From Toxorhynchites rutilus septentrionalis (lineage: Eukaryota; Arthropoda; Insecta; Diptera; Culicidae): a DNA stretch of 64,000 nt. The stretch spans positions 82,741,650 to 82,805,649 of the forward strand of contig NC_073745.1 in NCBI RefSeq assembly GCF_029784135.1, in the 5' to 3' direction. Of the stretch, positions 23,416-37,031 are shown piece by piece; position 1 is the first letter of the stretch, and each line of letters starts with the position of its first letter. Both the position numbers and the translations under genes were made by a program. The notes beneath the pieces are model-generated. The model saw only the letters and a program-made list of their open reading frames with translations. It made no database searches and was not told the origin of the DNA.

Positions 23416-24378
23416 GTCACTTTTTTGCCAATGTCTATTATTATAAACAGAGATCGAAATCCTCGCTCGGATGCACGATAAATATTCAGTCAATCAATCT
23501 AGTTTTCGATGAACCGTGTATTATTGATATTTTCGTCTCTTCCTTTTCACAGAAAATTCTTTTTCAGAGAGAAATGTGGATGTGGAAATCTTTATCTTGG
23601 AAGTTCAACGAGAATGCTTTTTCGTCTCTCATTTGGTACTGAAAATATGGAGCGAAAAATCATAGCTAGCTTTACAAACGTTAGTCTGTTAGGATATCGT
23701 CCAAACGATCTACATTTGGAAAGCATCTGAATTGTACAAATATTAATCCATCTCATGTTCACTTCACGATTAAACCCAACATTTCCGCATATTTTCATGC
23801 AACGTTTTCAGCTGTACTGAGAAAGTGAAAAACCATTATCGGCATCAAGGAGTCACTGAAAACGAAACCATTTTTCGGCAATCATAACTCGATGAAAAAT
23901 ATGAATTTCTCGCGAGAATTTAAGTGAGTGTATATAGTAATGCTTCGAAATCCGGACGCTTAAGCGCTTACGAATATAACTTCAACTACTAAAAAATATT
24001 GACATATCATAGCATGAAAAATTAGCGTTCCTATAGAAAAAGAAGGCCTTCATATAAGTTATGAACCACAGAATTCCACAAAATCATGTTATATTTGTTC
24101 AAAATTTGAAATTTTCTTCATCGTGTCGTGATTTTAAATCCGGACACTTTTTAAATCATGCTTTGAAATCCAGACACTTTTGTTTTTAATCCGGACACTT
24201 GTTTTCTTTGCAATTCTTTGAGAGAAATTATTTATTAATTCTTGTAGAACTTATTAACGGGTGCGTCATAAGTAGCGGGACTAAATGGAAACACGTTTGG
24301 TATAATTTTTGATTATTAATTCAATTATTTATTGTATTTTTTTACATCAGTGCTGAAAGATGGCCACTACAAGATAGC

Positions 24379-25825
<1,447 letters not shown>

Positions 25826-25843
25826 TATATTTCTCAAAATCCT

Positions 25844-26075
25844 ATCAATATGGGTATCAAATGGAAGGGCTTGATAAGTAGAATACAATTATTGATCAAA
25901 AATGTTAATCCAAGATGGCGGCCGCTACAAAATGGCGGATTGCATATTCCCTCAGAACCCCATCAATATAGGTATCAAATAAAAAGGCTTGGCTAGCAGA
26001 AGACACTTATTGATGGAAATTGTACCGCTACAAAATGGTGGATTACATATTTACTCAAAACAAACCCCATCAATG
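25844..26075 (+). repeat. 118-bp tandem repeat, first array
   Basis: Units start ATCAATATGGGTATCAAAT at 25844 and 25962 (118 bp), with a shortened third unit at 26069. Each carries CCAAGATGGCGGCCGCTACA. The same units occur at 27059-27258. Confidence 0.85.
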
Positions 26076-26200
26076 CCCTAGATTAATTGACATTAATAGT
26101 ATTGACACAATAGTAACTATCAGTCACATTAATTCAACATGCAAAAAATGTCATGGTTTAGGCATGATATTAAATGTAATGAAAAAGTGTCCGGATTCAG

Positions 26201-28125
26201 AAGCATCACTGTAACACTCTCTCGCCTCCTATATTCTCAGCTATTTTTCCTTGTGGGTGAAAACGGATGTTTTTCGTCTCAAATCGGCGAGCATTTCGAT
26301 CTCTTATTATAAATTATAGACTGTATTGATACCTGTAAATGATGTCAAAATGAAGCCTATACCTTAAAGAATGTCTGTGTTTTCATTATTCAATTATTTA
26401 TAACATAAAGTTTAGTAAATTTCCATTAAAAAATGAAGTGTTCGGAATTTTAGACTGTTCGGAGTATGAGACAAAACGGTATCTTCAGTCTGCAATCCCT
26501 GGACCATAAAACTGTCCTACAACGCTTAAAAGGTGATTTTCCTGTCACTTTTTTGTTCCAAATTGGACTTGCGGGCTTCTCTAGCTGCTTCTGACATTCG
26601 CATCTCTGCTCGTTCGATTTGTTCCTTATCCGATTTTCCACAGAAATTGTTACACTTCGATCCACTAATTGTAACATCGGAACGGAGCATCGGACAAACT
26701 TGGGATAGAAACTACAGTAAAGAAAACACCCCAGAGAACATTTTAACACAATAAGAACAGCTCGTTTTGGGGCAAATTTGTTTGCTTCATTTGTTCGGAT
26801 TCTACGAATGAGATCGTTTCCTTCGGTGTGGATGGGACGAAGGCGATCCATCGGTAGGCCTTGTTAGATTCATGGCAGACCGAGAATTTACCCATCAAGT
26901 GTAAAAAAACACGGGTTATTTCGTGATCCATCCGTAATAGACGGAACGCGAAACACGAGAAAACTCGTGAGCGGTCCGAAATATGTTAAGCCAGAATTTT
27001 TATTTTTTCAAGTTTTTATATTGTACTACCTCCTTAAACCTTCAACCGGTGCTCTCCTATCAATATGGGTATCAAATGGAAGGACTTAATAAGTAGAATA
27101 CAATTATTGATGAAAAATGTAAATCCAAGATGGCGGCCGCTACAAAATGGCGGATTGCATACTCCCTCAGAACCCCATCAATATGGGTATCAAATGAAAG
27201 GGCTTGGCTAGTAGAACACAGTTATTGATGGAAATTGTAAATACAAGATGGCGGCCGCTAGAAGCATCACTGTAACATTCTCTCGCCTCGTATATTCTCA
27301 GCTATTTTTCATTGTGGGTGAAAACGGATGTTTTTCGTCTTAAATCGGCGAGCATTCCGATCTCTGATTATAAATTATAGGCTGTATTGATACCTGTAAA
27401 TGATGTCAAAATGAAACCTATACCTTAAAGAATGTCTGTGTTTTCATTATTCAATTATTTATAACATAAAGTTTAGTAAATTTCCATTAAAAAATGAAGT
27501 GTTCGGAATTTTACACTGTTCGGAATTTTAGACTGTTCGGAATATGATACAAAACGGTATCTTCAGTCTGCAATCTCTGGACCATAAAACTGTCCTACAA
27601 CTCTTAAAAGGTGATTTTCCTGTCGCTTTTTTGTTCCAAATTGGACTTGCGGGCCTCTCTAGCTGCTTCTGACATTCGCATCTCTGCTCGTTCGACTTGT
27701 TCCTTATCCGATTTTCCACAGAAATTGTTACACTTCGATCCACTAATTGTAACATCGGAACGGAGCATCGGACAAACTTGGGATAAAAACTACAGTAAAG
27801 AAAACACCCCAGAGAACATTTTAACACAATAAGAACCGCACGTTTTGGGGCAAATTGGTTTGCTTCATTTGTTCGGATTCTACAAATGAGATCGTTTCTT
27901 TCGGTGTGGATGGGACGAAGGCGATCCATCGGTAGGCCTTGTTAGATTCATGGCAGACCGAGAATTTACCCATCAAGTGTAGAAAACACGGGTTATTTCG
28001 TGATCCAATAGACGGAACGCGAAACACGAGAAAGCTCGTGAGCGGTCCGAAATGTGTTAAGCCAGAATTTTTATTTTTTCAAGTTTTTATATTGTACTCC
28101 CTCCCTAAACCTTCAACCGGTGCTC
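26201..28125. repeat. 1.06-kb direct tandem duplication
   Basis: 26201-27261 and 27262-28125 align throughout with few differences. The offset is 1061 bp, from AAGCATCACTGTAAC to TTCAACCGGTGCTCT. The first unit additionally includes the 118-bp repeats. Each copy has a 133-codon minus-strand frame (26851-26450 and 27929-27528) with no recognised domain. The matching frames reflect the duplication and are not evidence for a gene. Confidence 0.9.
27059..27258 (+). repeat. 118-bp tandem repeat, second array
   Basis: Two units starting at 27059 and 27177, matching 25844-26075. Confidence 0.85.
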
Positions 28126-28675
28126 TAAAATCGCGGTTTTTCTACATAAAAATTACTCCCAAATTAATATCGTACGTTTTTAGCAGCCTTAAAAAATTGG
28201 AGTATGTCTAGATACCTTTAAAGGTAGTGGTTAAAAAAAATAATGAAATAATCGTTCGAAGCTATTTGAATTGAAGATCTATCAAGAAAGAGAACCAGGA
28301 TCAGCTATTCATATACACATAACCCGACACTCTAAACATTTCTACATATTTCCAAGATCTGTCATGTTTCTTCGATTTCAAATCGTAACAGAACCTCTCT
28401 TTCACTGTACATGAATCATTCTACAGTATCTGTTGATCATTTTTCGATTAAAACTTGAATTTTGATCGAATACAAAAATTGATACTTTTAGGTAAATTAA
28501 ATAGGAGTACGGTAAGAATTACACCATGACACCTTCTGAGAAACGAATGAATGAAAATGCGAACTAAAGCTGTTCACTGTTGGCTCATTGAACCTCTTAG
28601 CTCTCGCTGCTGACGTAGTCCAAGATTCGCGGAACGAATGGCTCGGATTCCGGTGTAGGAATATCTGCCAGCAAT
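28126..28675. other. no gene seen
   Basis: AT-rich. The start shares TTTTTAGCAGCC text with 16560-16620. Confidence 0.5.
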
Positions 28676-28800
28676 TATATTTTTTGACGTAGGACTACGT
28701 CTAACCGGAAGATATAGGGGGTGAAATGAAAATCTAGGCACTGAACAAGTAGGAAAAAATGCAAGATTTGGAACGCTTATAACTCGAGCATTTCTCAATA
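28676..28800 (+). repeat. module found upstream of histone-derived copies
   Basis: TTTTTTGACGTAGGACTACG, then GGGGGTGAAATGAAAAT, then GGAACGCTTATAACTC, parallels 52452-52560 and the inverse of 12430-12551. It lies about 740 bp before the H2A remnant. Confidence 0.55.
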
Positions 28801-29419
28801 CATCGCAAAGGTTTTTGCATCAATTGATAGGAAATATATCTACGCATCTATCATAACGAATAACATTTCATTTTTCTTGAGATAAATAATTGAATAATTG
28901 TGAAATATCAATCATTGTCCAAATGTACTATGTGCCCATTTTTGATTGGTCCATTTTGTGCTCCTCAAATCGTACCGACCAAAACGGGCAACCAGAGCAG
29001 CAGCGAAATACAAAGAAGCCCTATTGGAAAGGAAAAAGAAAAAAATATGAACGAAACATTGGTCGCAGTCTCACACATGTGTAATTCTCGAGCCAGCCAG
29101 TCAGCTTAAAAATCCCCGCTTCGCTGCCGTAACGATCATTCTTTGTGTGGACACCGACTGGACAACATCGTTGCTGGACGAGCTGGACGGCGAGGGATCG
29201 AGTGCCTTTCTCAAGGCAAGAGGGTGGAGGTGATAGCGCTGGAGTAAAGTAGAGTAGAGTTTTCAAAGGGCCTTTTCAAGGCTAGAGACGAATGAACTGA
29301 AAAAGTTTAAAGTCTCTATAATACAACACCTTCCTTCCTTCCGTAACGATCATTCTCATCCAAACCGTACACCACATCGTTTCGCATCACATTAGATCAA
29401 CAAACCAAAACAAGCAGCC

Positions 29420-29906
29420 ATGGTTGGACATGGCAAAGGAGGAAAAGTGAAGGGAAAGACAAAATCCCGCTCGAACCGTGCTGGTCTGGAGTTTTGCGCA
29501 AGAGTAGCTAGGCCGAGCGCGTTAGTACCAATGCACCAGTCCACCTAGCATGCGATATATAGTTTCGGCCGCCGAAGTTATCGAGTTAGCTGGCAAAGCT
29601 GCTCGCGACGATAAGAAAACCCGCATTCAGAACAGACCACAATCGGTTCCGTGGACACCAAGACAACAACAGGCAATTGCAGCGAGTGGCGAGTGGCAAA
29701 CGCAATCGCAAAACGGCAGCAGGTAGTAGAAGAAAAACGTTTGTTCTTTATACAAACTGCTTTGGTGGCAAATCCAGAACAAGGCAGCATCGAGGGCGTT
29801 CGAAATGTTTTTTTTTCAAAACCACGAGTACTAAGTTTTCTAAATTGGAACCATTCCATAAAACACGGCGCTTATCAGGGCCATTAAACCTTTCAAAAAA
29901 GAGTTT
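29420..29906 (+). pseudogene. histone H2A pseudogene, copy 1, with histone 3' end
   Basis: The ATG at 29420 opens MVGHGKGGKVKGKTKSRSNR, the H2A N-terminus, continuing AGLEF. After a short deletion, AERV...APV.LA and then AAEVIELAGKAARDDKKTR (from 29568) follow in shifted frames, as in H2A. Coding similarity ends near 29640. The 3' end keeps a histone stem-loop-like GGCGCTTATCAGGGCC (29867-29882) and TTTCAAAAAAGAGTTT (29891-29906), a histone downstream element. It is broken and cannot encode H2A. It would normally package DNA in nucleosomes. Confidence 0.85.
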
Positions 29907-30484
29907 ACGAAATACTGTTCAATGCATTCTAAAATATTATCCAAAATAATAATAAAACACAAATTGATTTTTTCATAATTTGTTTGCCAAGATATGATGA
30001 GTATGAGAATTTGGCAATTGTGCTGAGCTTATTGATGGTTGGGGACTTTCTCGATTATTCAATTTTCACCAATTAAATTTGCTCCAGATTGAAAGTACAG
30101 TAATTTACATTTAGTTCGACATTTAGCTAATTGGACGGACCTGTAATGCGACATATTTAGTTGGACATTTTTGTAGACATAGAGTTCGGGGTCCAAATTA
30201 TGATCCAACATGTCGCAAGCTGGATGGGAAGATATTTTCCAACTGTGAAAGCTGTACCACTCACTGTCATCGCAAATGTTCAATTACAGGTTAAAATCGC
30301 CTCCAATGCGACACTGAGCGGTGCTTCGGCACGTCGCGTTAAATGTAATTTACTGTACAACATGTCACAAGCAGGATGGGAAGAAATTTTCCAACTGTGA
30401 AAGCTGTGGCGAGTGGCAAACGCAATCGCTAAACAGGAAGATTTAGCCGAACAAGATGGGGATATCCAGTGATAACAAAACAAT

Positions 30485-30528
30485 AAACTCTTTAGATTAA
30501 AGATAATTTTGTGATCCTGAAAAGGACC
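30485..30528 (-). other. isolated histone-type stem-loop and downstream element (minus)
   Basis: On the minus strand GGTCCTTTTCAGGATC (30528-30513) is followed by TAAAGAGTTT (30494-30485). No histone coding sequence was recognised upstream of it. A GAGTGGCAAACGCAATCGC block shared with the H2A copies lies nearby at 30411-30429. Confidence 0.55.
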
Positions 30529-31732
30529 CTTTTTAGCCTGCATGTGAATCCAACGAGCGAACAAATCGTAATGAATGTATTTTTCTTTCTTTCTTTCTTT
30601 GTTTTTAAGAGGCTTTAAACTTTGCAGTTCATTCGCCTCTAGCCCAGTGAAGAGCCACAATAAAACCAGCCCAGAGGGGACTGGCGAAAGGGAAACCAAC
30701 AAAATCACTCATCAGACCTGTCCGCTCGACTCTCGGTTAAAGAAGAAGGTAGGAAGGGATCCTATGCTTCATAAGATATTTAATATATGCTGTAAAGAAA
30801 AGTAAAAATTTACTGATCCGAGGACCAAAGCAGTAACGAAGCACAAGTGACCCAGCGAAAGGCGTGTTCCAAAGCCAAAAAACAAAAAGGCCCTTCTCAG
30901 GAGGATAGGAAGGAAAGGAGTGGAAAGGATTTGGGTGGGATTAGTGGAGTGGGAGGGGGTGGGAGTGGTATGGGAAGGAAAGAGGGGAATGTATTTTTTT
31001 GCCTTCGCTGCCTTTTAACGCTCATTCGTTCGTCTCGTTGGACTCGCCCAGGCATCCCAAAAGTACTGCATTTTCATAACAGTCGGTATGAAATTGAATC
31101 GACAGTCTCTGTGAGCGCGCTACACTCGTATACAAGCGACAGAGCATGAATGCATAAAGTAATACTATACAGCAACAGTCGGTGTTTCGTCGAATTCATC
31201 TAATTTGTCGTGCCTGACCGTAGTGAGCCGGAGAGACTGTTCGTTTCCGATTTTTTCGTGTCTGCTATTCCGTTCGCTCTGTCGCCGTAACAGTCGCTGA
31301 CGAAGCGATGAATCTCATCGGTTTACCCGGGTTACTGTCACACGTGACTGTCGCCAGAAAAATGTCGTAATGCTAGCCTGTATCTTATGCGTTTGTGCTT
31401 CTTCACCAGTACGCTTTGAGATGTGTATCGGCCATATGGCTGTGATCACTAGTTGCGTGCACACATAGGAAGCCGAGTTAATTTCATATCGACTGTAATA
31501 AGAATGCTTTACTGTTCGGATGCCTGAATCCAGATACACAAATGATCAACAATTCATATGAGAAAAACACGCACAGCTTAATAATTCTAGGCGAGAGTTT
31601 CTTCGATAATATATTGGTGACGTCGGAAATACTCAGTGTTGGGAGTGTTTAGATTTATCCTCCAAGTTGGAAACTAATGCAGCGCGAACTCGATTATATA
31701 CAGTCTCCGATTTATTTTCACTGTATATAATA
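30529..31732. other. no intact gene; histone-repeat-like debris
   Basis: Contains a further stem-loop-like AAGGCCCTTCTCAGG near 30889 after lysine-rich text (KAKKQKGPS). No frame is convincing. Confidence 0.4.
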
Positions 31733-33032
31733 AAGGGTGTGTCACATCCAATTGCATCACGGAAAAAACGCTGTAGAAATTTAATTTTTAGGAATTATAT
31801 CTTCAGCTTTCGCTTATAATCAGATAAGAGTGTATAGATCACGTTGGCCATGCTTCACTGTCAATTTTTCGTAAATTTGGAAAAATGTCGTCGAACGAAA
31901 AAGAGCGTCGTGAATTAATCCTGTGCACTCATTTCGAGAATCCGGAGTTGTCACATCGGGACATCGGTAAGATGCTGGGAATCGTCCAATCCACGGTCAG
32001 CAGAGTACTAAAACGATACTTCGAGAACCTAACCATCGACCGGAAGGTGAAGAACGGCAAAAATGGATGCTCCGTCAGTGAAAAAGATCACAAGCGCGTA
32101 GTTAAGCAGTTTAGATGTGATCCGAGAAGTTCGGTCCAGGATGTCGCCAATAAGCTGAATTTGTCAAGTTCATTCGTCCAGCGGACCAAGCAGCGGGAGG
32201 GGCTGCGTACATACAAGGTTCAGAAGGCTCCTAACCGCGACGAATAGCAAAACATGGTGGGGAAGACGCGAGCCCGGAAGCTGTACACCGAAATGCTGAC
32301 GAAGCCGCATTGCCTGGTAATGGACGACGAAACCTACGTCAAAGCGGACTTTCGTCAGCTGCCGGGCCTGTTGTTCTTCTCCGCAGAGGACAAATTCAGC
32401 GTTCCGGAGGAGATTCGCAAGCAGAAACTATCCAAGTTTGCCGAAAAGTACATGGTGTGGCAAGCGATCTGCTCTTGCGAAAAGCGGAGCGCCCCCTTCG
32501 TGATGACCGGCACGGTAAACGGGCAGGTTTACCTTAAGGAGTGCCTACAGAAGCGCTTACTACCAATATTGAAGCAGCACGAGGGCCCGACCATCTTCTG
32601 GCCGGATCTCGCTTCGTGCCACTATTCAAAGGACGTGTTGGAGTGGTACGAAGCCAACGGGGTCACCTTCGTGCCAAAGGAAATAAACCCGCCCAACGCG
32701 CCGGAGCTTCGCCCAATAGAGAAATATTGGGCGATTATGAAGCAGGCCCTCCGGAAGAACCCAAAAGTTGTCAAATCGGAGGCGGACTTCAAGAGAAAAT
32801 GAATTTCTGTTCAAAAAAAAAACTACAACCTGACGTTGTACAGAACCTTATGGACGGGGTAAAGAGGAAGGTGCGAGCATACGGGCTTGGGTTCGAAGTA
32901 TGAATAAAAAGAAAATGCCAAAAGTTGTTTAATAGTTTTTATTTTACTGTCTAAAATTTTCAAAAGGATCGGTCTACTGGGCGAATTTCTACAGCGTTTT
33001 TTCCGTGATGCAATTTGATGTGACACACCCTT
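31733..33032 (+). mobile_element. DD37E-type Tc1/mariner-superfamily transposon
   Basis: Bounded by TA and terminal inverted repeats AAGGGTGTGTCACATC ... GATGTGACACACCCTT. The left end continues CAATTGCATCACGGAAAAAA and the right end mirrors it with one change (CAATTTGATG). Total 1300 bp. The transposase family is the mosquito DD37E type. Confidence 0.93.
31885..32900 (+). pseudogene. DD37E transposase with three lesions
   Basis: The frame begins MSSNEKERRELI with paired helix-turn-helix segments (IGKMLGIVQSTVSRVLKRY; SSVQDVANKLNLSSSFVQR). It is cut by TAG at 32245, continues in the same frame from 32248, is cut again by TGA at 32800 where homologues have Trp, and a run of nine A (32815-32823) shifts the last 26 codons (LQPDVVQNLMDGVKRK...). 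Catalytic residues are all present: Asp in VMDDETYV, Asp in FWPDLASCHYS and Glu in LRPIEKYW, with 37 residues between the last two. About 335 codons, the usual length. Few lesions suggest a fairly young copy. Confidence 0.9.
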
Positions 33033-33034
33033 TA

Positions 33035-35195
33035 GAATCCTGTATAGGATCGAGTCAAAAAAATGTTTTCTTTAATTTGTTTTTCATGCATATAATTTTT
33101 GATTATTGAATGTAAAAGAAGAATTTAATATATTTTCCCAGAATCTCTCAGGAGGTGATAGATGATCATATTTCATGGAAAAAAACCCTCCTACGCATAT
33201 GTTCGAATTTTAACAATGACAGAGTTATAGAACTAAACTGGCTCTACACTAAAAAGTACGCTACGTGAGCCAATTATGTTGCTTTCATTTGAAAGATATA
33301 TTTTTTTTAAATCTTTAAAACATTTTCTTGCTAGTTGTACGTTTTTCTCATAATCCAGTGGACCGATATGGCTGATTTTTTTAGCATGTAAAAATCTTAT
33401 TATCTGAATTGTTACGTAGCGGTTTTTGAAAATTATGAAAATTGCCAAAATGTCGGCCATTTGAATAATAATAAAAAATTCAACAAAAATCGTAAGGCCG
33501 TGGTTATCAGAGAAGTTATCAATGATGATAATCGATCAAAGCAGATAGGTCCTTTTCGTAGGTCAGAATTCATTTTTGCATGCTGAAAAAAAACTTCTGC
33601 TAAATTGGTCCACTAGATTCTGAGATAAACGTACCACCAGCTGAAAAAATGCTCTTAAAGATTCGTACAGCCATGTTACTCTTGAGATAACCCATAGTTT
33701 TTACTGCAGATTTTCAACGAAATGAAATATCGAAGAATCCTTCCGGTACAACATTGCATAAAAACCATTTTTTCGATTTACCAGAGTTGATTCCCCCATT
33801 AAACAGATTCCCGAAAAAATCGCAAATGAAACAAGTATAACGAAAATTTTCGCACGTAGAAGATTTCATGGAAATAAATTTGTACATAAAAAAGGCAATG
33901 TTTTTTTTATTAACTTCACACTTTCAAAAATAGCTGAATGTTCACATCAAAATATCTCTATATGTGGAAAATTCTTCAGATCATGATATAATTATAGTTT
34001 TGAATGTCAATGAATCATATATTTCAAAGCAAGAATCAACCAGGCAAACCTAATTCACCAGGTAAAAGTATACCGTCGTATTCTGAAATACAATCGAGTT
34101 AGAATTACCCGAACGGATTGCAATTTTGCATTCTGTAATCCGTTCGACGACTCAAGTTCAATCGAGCTATGCATCCTAGCCACACTCTACCGTATCAAAC
34201 ATGTGTTCTATGTAACAGAGTAATAAAATCTTGCATGAACAACATATATATTAATGTTCTGCAGTTCTGTAGTTCCGTGAAAAGCATTAAATACATTTGC
34301 AAGTCCGTGAATGAGGGCAGTAAGGTGGCTGTATTTCAATTATCTAAATGGCAGCATAACGTTTACCGGGTCAGTTAGTAATAATGATACTAAAATTTTT
34401 TTGATAATATTAAGATTACGCGCTAAACATATTTTATTCATAAATAAAATAAAATCTCCTTCATGTCCAAACCTACATTGCTAAGTGCGCAACACTTCCC
34501 CCAGCCGCATTCTAATCTGGCCCTACAGTTGCATTCGCGTAACTTTCAATCACATGACTTCCACCCACGACACTTCTCCACGCACCTCTTTCAACAGATT
34601 CTCTTCTGTTGCTCACACTATTTCCCCCGAAAACTTCTCTACATAGAATAGCTGCGTCATCAACAAATTAAATTTTCCCATATCGGAATATGCTGCAGAA
34701 TTCGCCAGTTATTAATTGTTATTAATTCTTCGCTGCACAGCAGGTTAATCTCTTTAGTTTGCGAAAATGAAATGAAATAAAATGACGTTGTACTGGAAAA
34801 ATACATACTAAGACACCCGACATCATCAGCACGAGGGAAAAAATCATCAACGACGGTAGCAACGTATAACTATTGCATTCAGAATCTACAAAAACATCAC
34901 TAATGAGCAAGCGGGTCTGTCGCAGACGAAAGACCAAAATACTCTCACATGGGAATGTATTCGTGTACAGTACACGACAGTAACAATATATGTCGCATAA
35001 CATTTCCACTGTGTGACTGTAGTAAAAATTCAATCGCGTGACTGTCACGGGACAATGGTGGCGACAGTCATGAGATTACTGTCGTGATGCAGTACATTTG
35101 GTACCCCTGGACTCGCCCCTTTGGCTGAGTCTGCCGATTTGTCTCTATCCTGTGAGCGTGTACCGCTAAAGTACAAAATGCGCGGATACGCTGAA
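33035..35195. other. no gene seen
   Basis: AT-rich with short frames. GTGACTGTCAC-like words near 35036-35050 resemble 31326-31350 (GTCACACGTGAC). Confidence 0.5.
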
Positions 35196-35199
35196 AAAT

Positions 35200-35540
35200 A
35201 TATCATTCTCTTTCAAACCGTAAATCAGTGTGGTTGAATGGCATCGTTTCACATCACATCGCATCAACGGATTTATAGAATTTCGAATTTCGGCCGCCGG
35301 AGTGCTCGAGATGGCTTGCAAAGCTGCTCACGACAATAAGAAAACCCGCCTACAGAACAGAGTATATTCGGTTCGGGGGCAACAACTAGTTTCAGCGAGT
35401 GGCAAACGCAATCGCAAAACGGCAGCAGGTAGAAGAAGAAAAAAGTTTGTTTATACTGACTGTTTTGGTGGCAAAACCAGCCACCGTAAAACACGGCGCT
35501 TTTCAGGGCCATGAAACCTTTCAAAGAAGAGTTATTAAAA
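35200..35540 (+). pseudogene. histone H2A-derived copy 2 with histone 3' end
   Basis: AAGVLEMACKAAHDNKKTR (35296-35354) matches the H2A alpha-C region. The rest of H2A is absent; a GKRNRKTAAG segment follows, as in copy 1. The 3' end carries GGCGCTTTTCAGGGCC (35495-35510) and CTTTCAAAGAAGAGTTA (35518-35534), histone stem-loop and downstream element. The open frame 35230-35514 is a by-product of the fusion. Confidence 0.75.
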
Positions 35541-35573
35541 GTTTTTCACAATACCAATGCATTCTAAAGTGAC

Positions 35574-35630
35574 ATAATATGATATATAATATGAACTGAT
35601 TTATTTTGTTCATATTATATATCATATTAT
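35574..35630. repeat. perfect 23-bp-arm AT hairpin
   Basis: Arm ATAATATGATATATAATATG (plus AAC) at 35574-35596 pairs exactly with 35608-35630 across an 11-nt loop. It lies 34 bp after the histone downstream element. Confidence 0.85.
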
Positions 35631-35974
35631 ATATTTGTTTATTTTGTTCCTTCAGAAAAATATCAAGAAGCAACTATAAGATAGTGAGAAAAAATTGAGA
35701 ATGTTTGTAAAAAAAAACGTAAAAAAACAACATCAAAGGTTCTTTTCAGAACCTTCAACATGTTTATAAAGAGTAAACAATAAACTAATCCATTTTTCAG
35801 TTTGAAAGGTAGGTATTCACGTAGGAGAAGAAAATAAAACAATATATTTAAAATATATATTTAGCAAAAGCTGTCCCCTTTGTATAGTCCTACGTCACTC
35901 CGGTTATGTCCCCGACATTACCCACTCGTCTTTTTTATTGAAGGTGTTTCACGTTGTTTTTTTTTGCCAATTCG

Positions 35975-36530
35975 AAGGCCATACGACGGATATTGGTAAT
36001 AAGGATCTTATGGCAATTGTACCCAAGATCGAGCAGATGATGGACAAACTTCTGCTCCAGAGTCCGGATGTCTGGAGTAGATAGTGTGGAACCCAGATTG
36101 GGTGAGCGTCCACCGAAGATGTAGTCGATGAGCCACTTTTGTTTGCATGCCCTCCTCAACGTTGGTTCTGGCAGTTTTCAGTTGAATGATTGATTGATTG
36201 ATATTGAACTGAAAACTGCCAGAACCAACGTTGAGGAGGGCATGCAAACAAAAGTGACTCATTGACCACATCTTCGGTGCATGCTCACCCAATCTGGGTT
36301 TAAAACTATCTAGCAGTTTTCAGTTAAATGATTGATTGATTGATATTCAACTGAAAACTGCCAGAACCAACGTTTAGTAGGGTGTGCTAACAAAAGTGGC
36401 TCATCGACCACGCCGTTTTGTCTTCCTTCATGTTTGGAATTCGAGTCGTCTACAAAAAATAAGGACGCATTTTATCTGTCAGTAAAACATAAACCCTGAT
36501 TGAAAGTGTTGGTTTTACCCCGAAGAGACT
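35975..36530. repeat. interspersed repeat with two adjacent hairpins
   Basis: Homologous to 7735-8150. Arms 36078-36186 and 36202-36313 are inverted copies, including an almost perfect 50-bp core (TTTTGTTTGCATGCCCTCCT...). The loop is ATGATTGATTGATTGATAT. A second hairpin (CAGTTTTCAGTT ... AACTGAAAACTG) at 36314-36362 uses the same loop. Confidence 0.8.
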
Positions 36531-36854
36531 CAAAATTGCAAAACAAAGTTTTTGTGCATCTATAAACAACAACCACCTGCTGTATCGCAGAATACACTGA
36601 ACAATGATCGAATATAAATTAGACTCACAAAAAGTATCGAATTTCACAAAATTTTCCGACTGAAACACTCAAATTCCACTAGTGAAATTCTACACGGATT
36701 GTGTCCTGTTTGATGACCGGTTTTGTTTTGTTGCTTGTTTTGACAGCAAAGCAACTTGAGCAGCTGTAGGGTGATCCGAAACGTAACGAAATGACAAGTG
36801 TGTATAGGGGACATCGGAAAGTTTGCCAAAAAATTCTTCTAACTGGAAAAATCT

Positions 36855-36910
36855 GGGGGTGTCGGTTTTACCCACAGTGTTGGTTTTACCCACAGTGTTG
36901 GTTTTACCCT
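36855..36910 (+). repeat. triplicated GTTGGTTTTACCCACAGT
   Basis: Three copies of GTnGGTTTTACCC, two of them followed by ACAGT. The same GTTGGTTTTACCCC phrase ends the repeats at 36510 and 8080. Confidence 0.7.
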
Positions 36911-37031
36911 GATTTCCCCTACACGGTTATTGAGTGTTAGCTGATATTTTCTTCGAGTGTGATCCATTCGTGGTTATGGATCTGCCCGGAACTCGATGGA
37001 CAAACTATCGTATTCAGAACTGACTAATTTA

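Noticed and set aside
26450..27929. Paired 133-codon genes on the minus strand
   Set aside because: No start context, domain or splice support; both are explained by tandem duplication of the segment.
29420..29494. Functional histone H2A gene
   Set aside because: Frame breaks after 25 codons, with an internal deletion and lost C-terminal half.
30847..31149. Histone H1 gene from lysine-rich text and a stem-loop-like sequence near 30889
   Set aside because: Only about 20 lysine-rich residues match by composition and the stem is not complementary.
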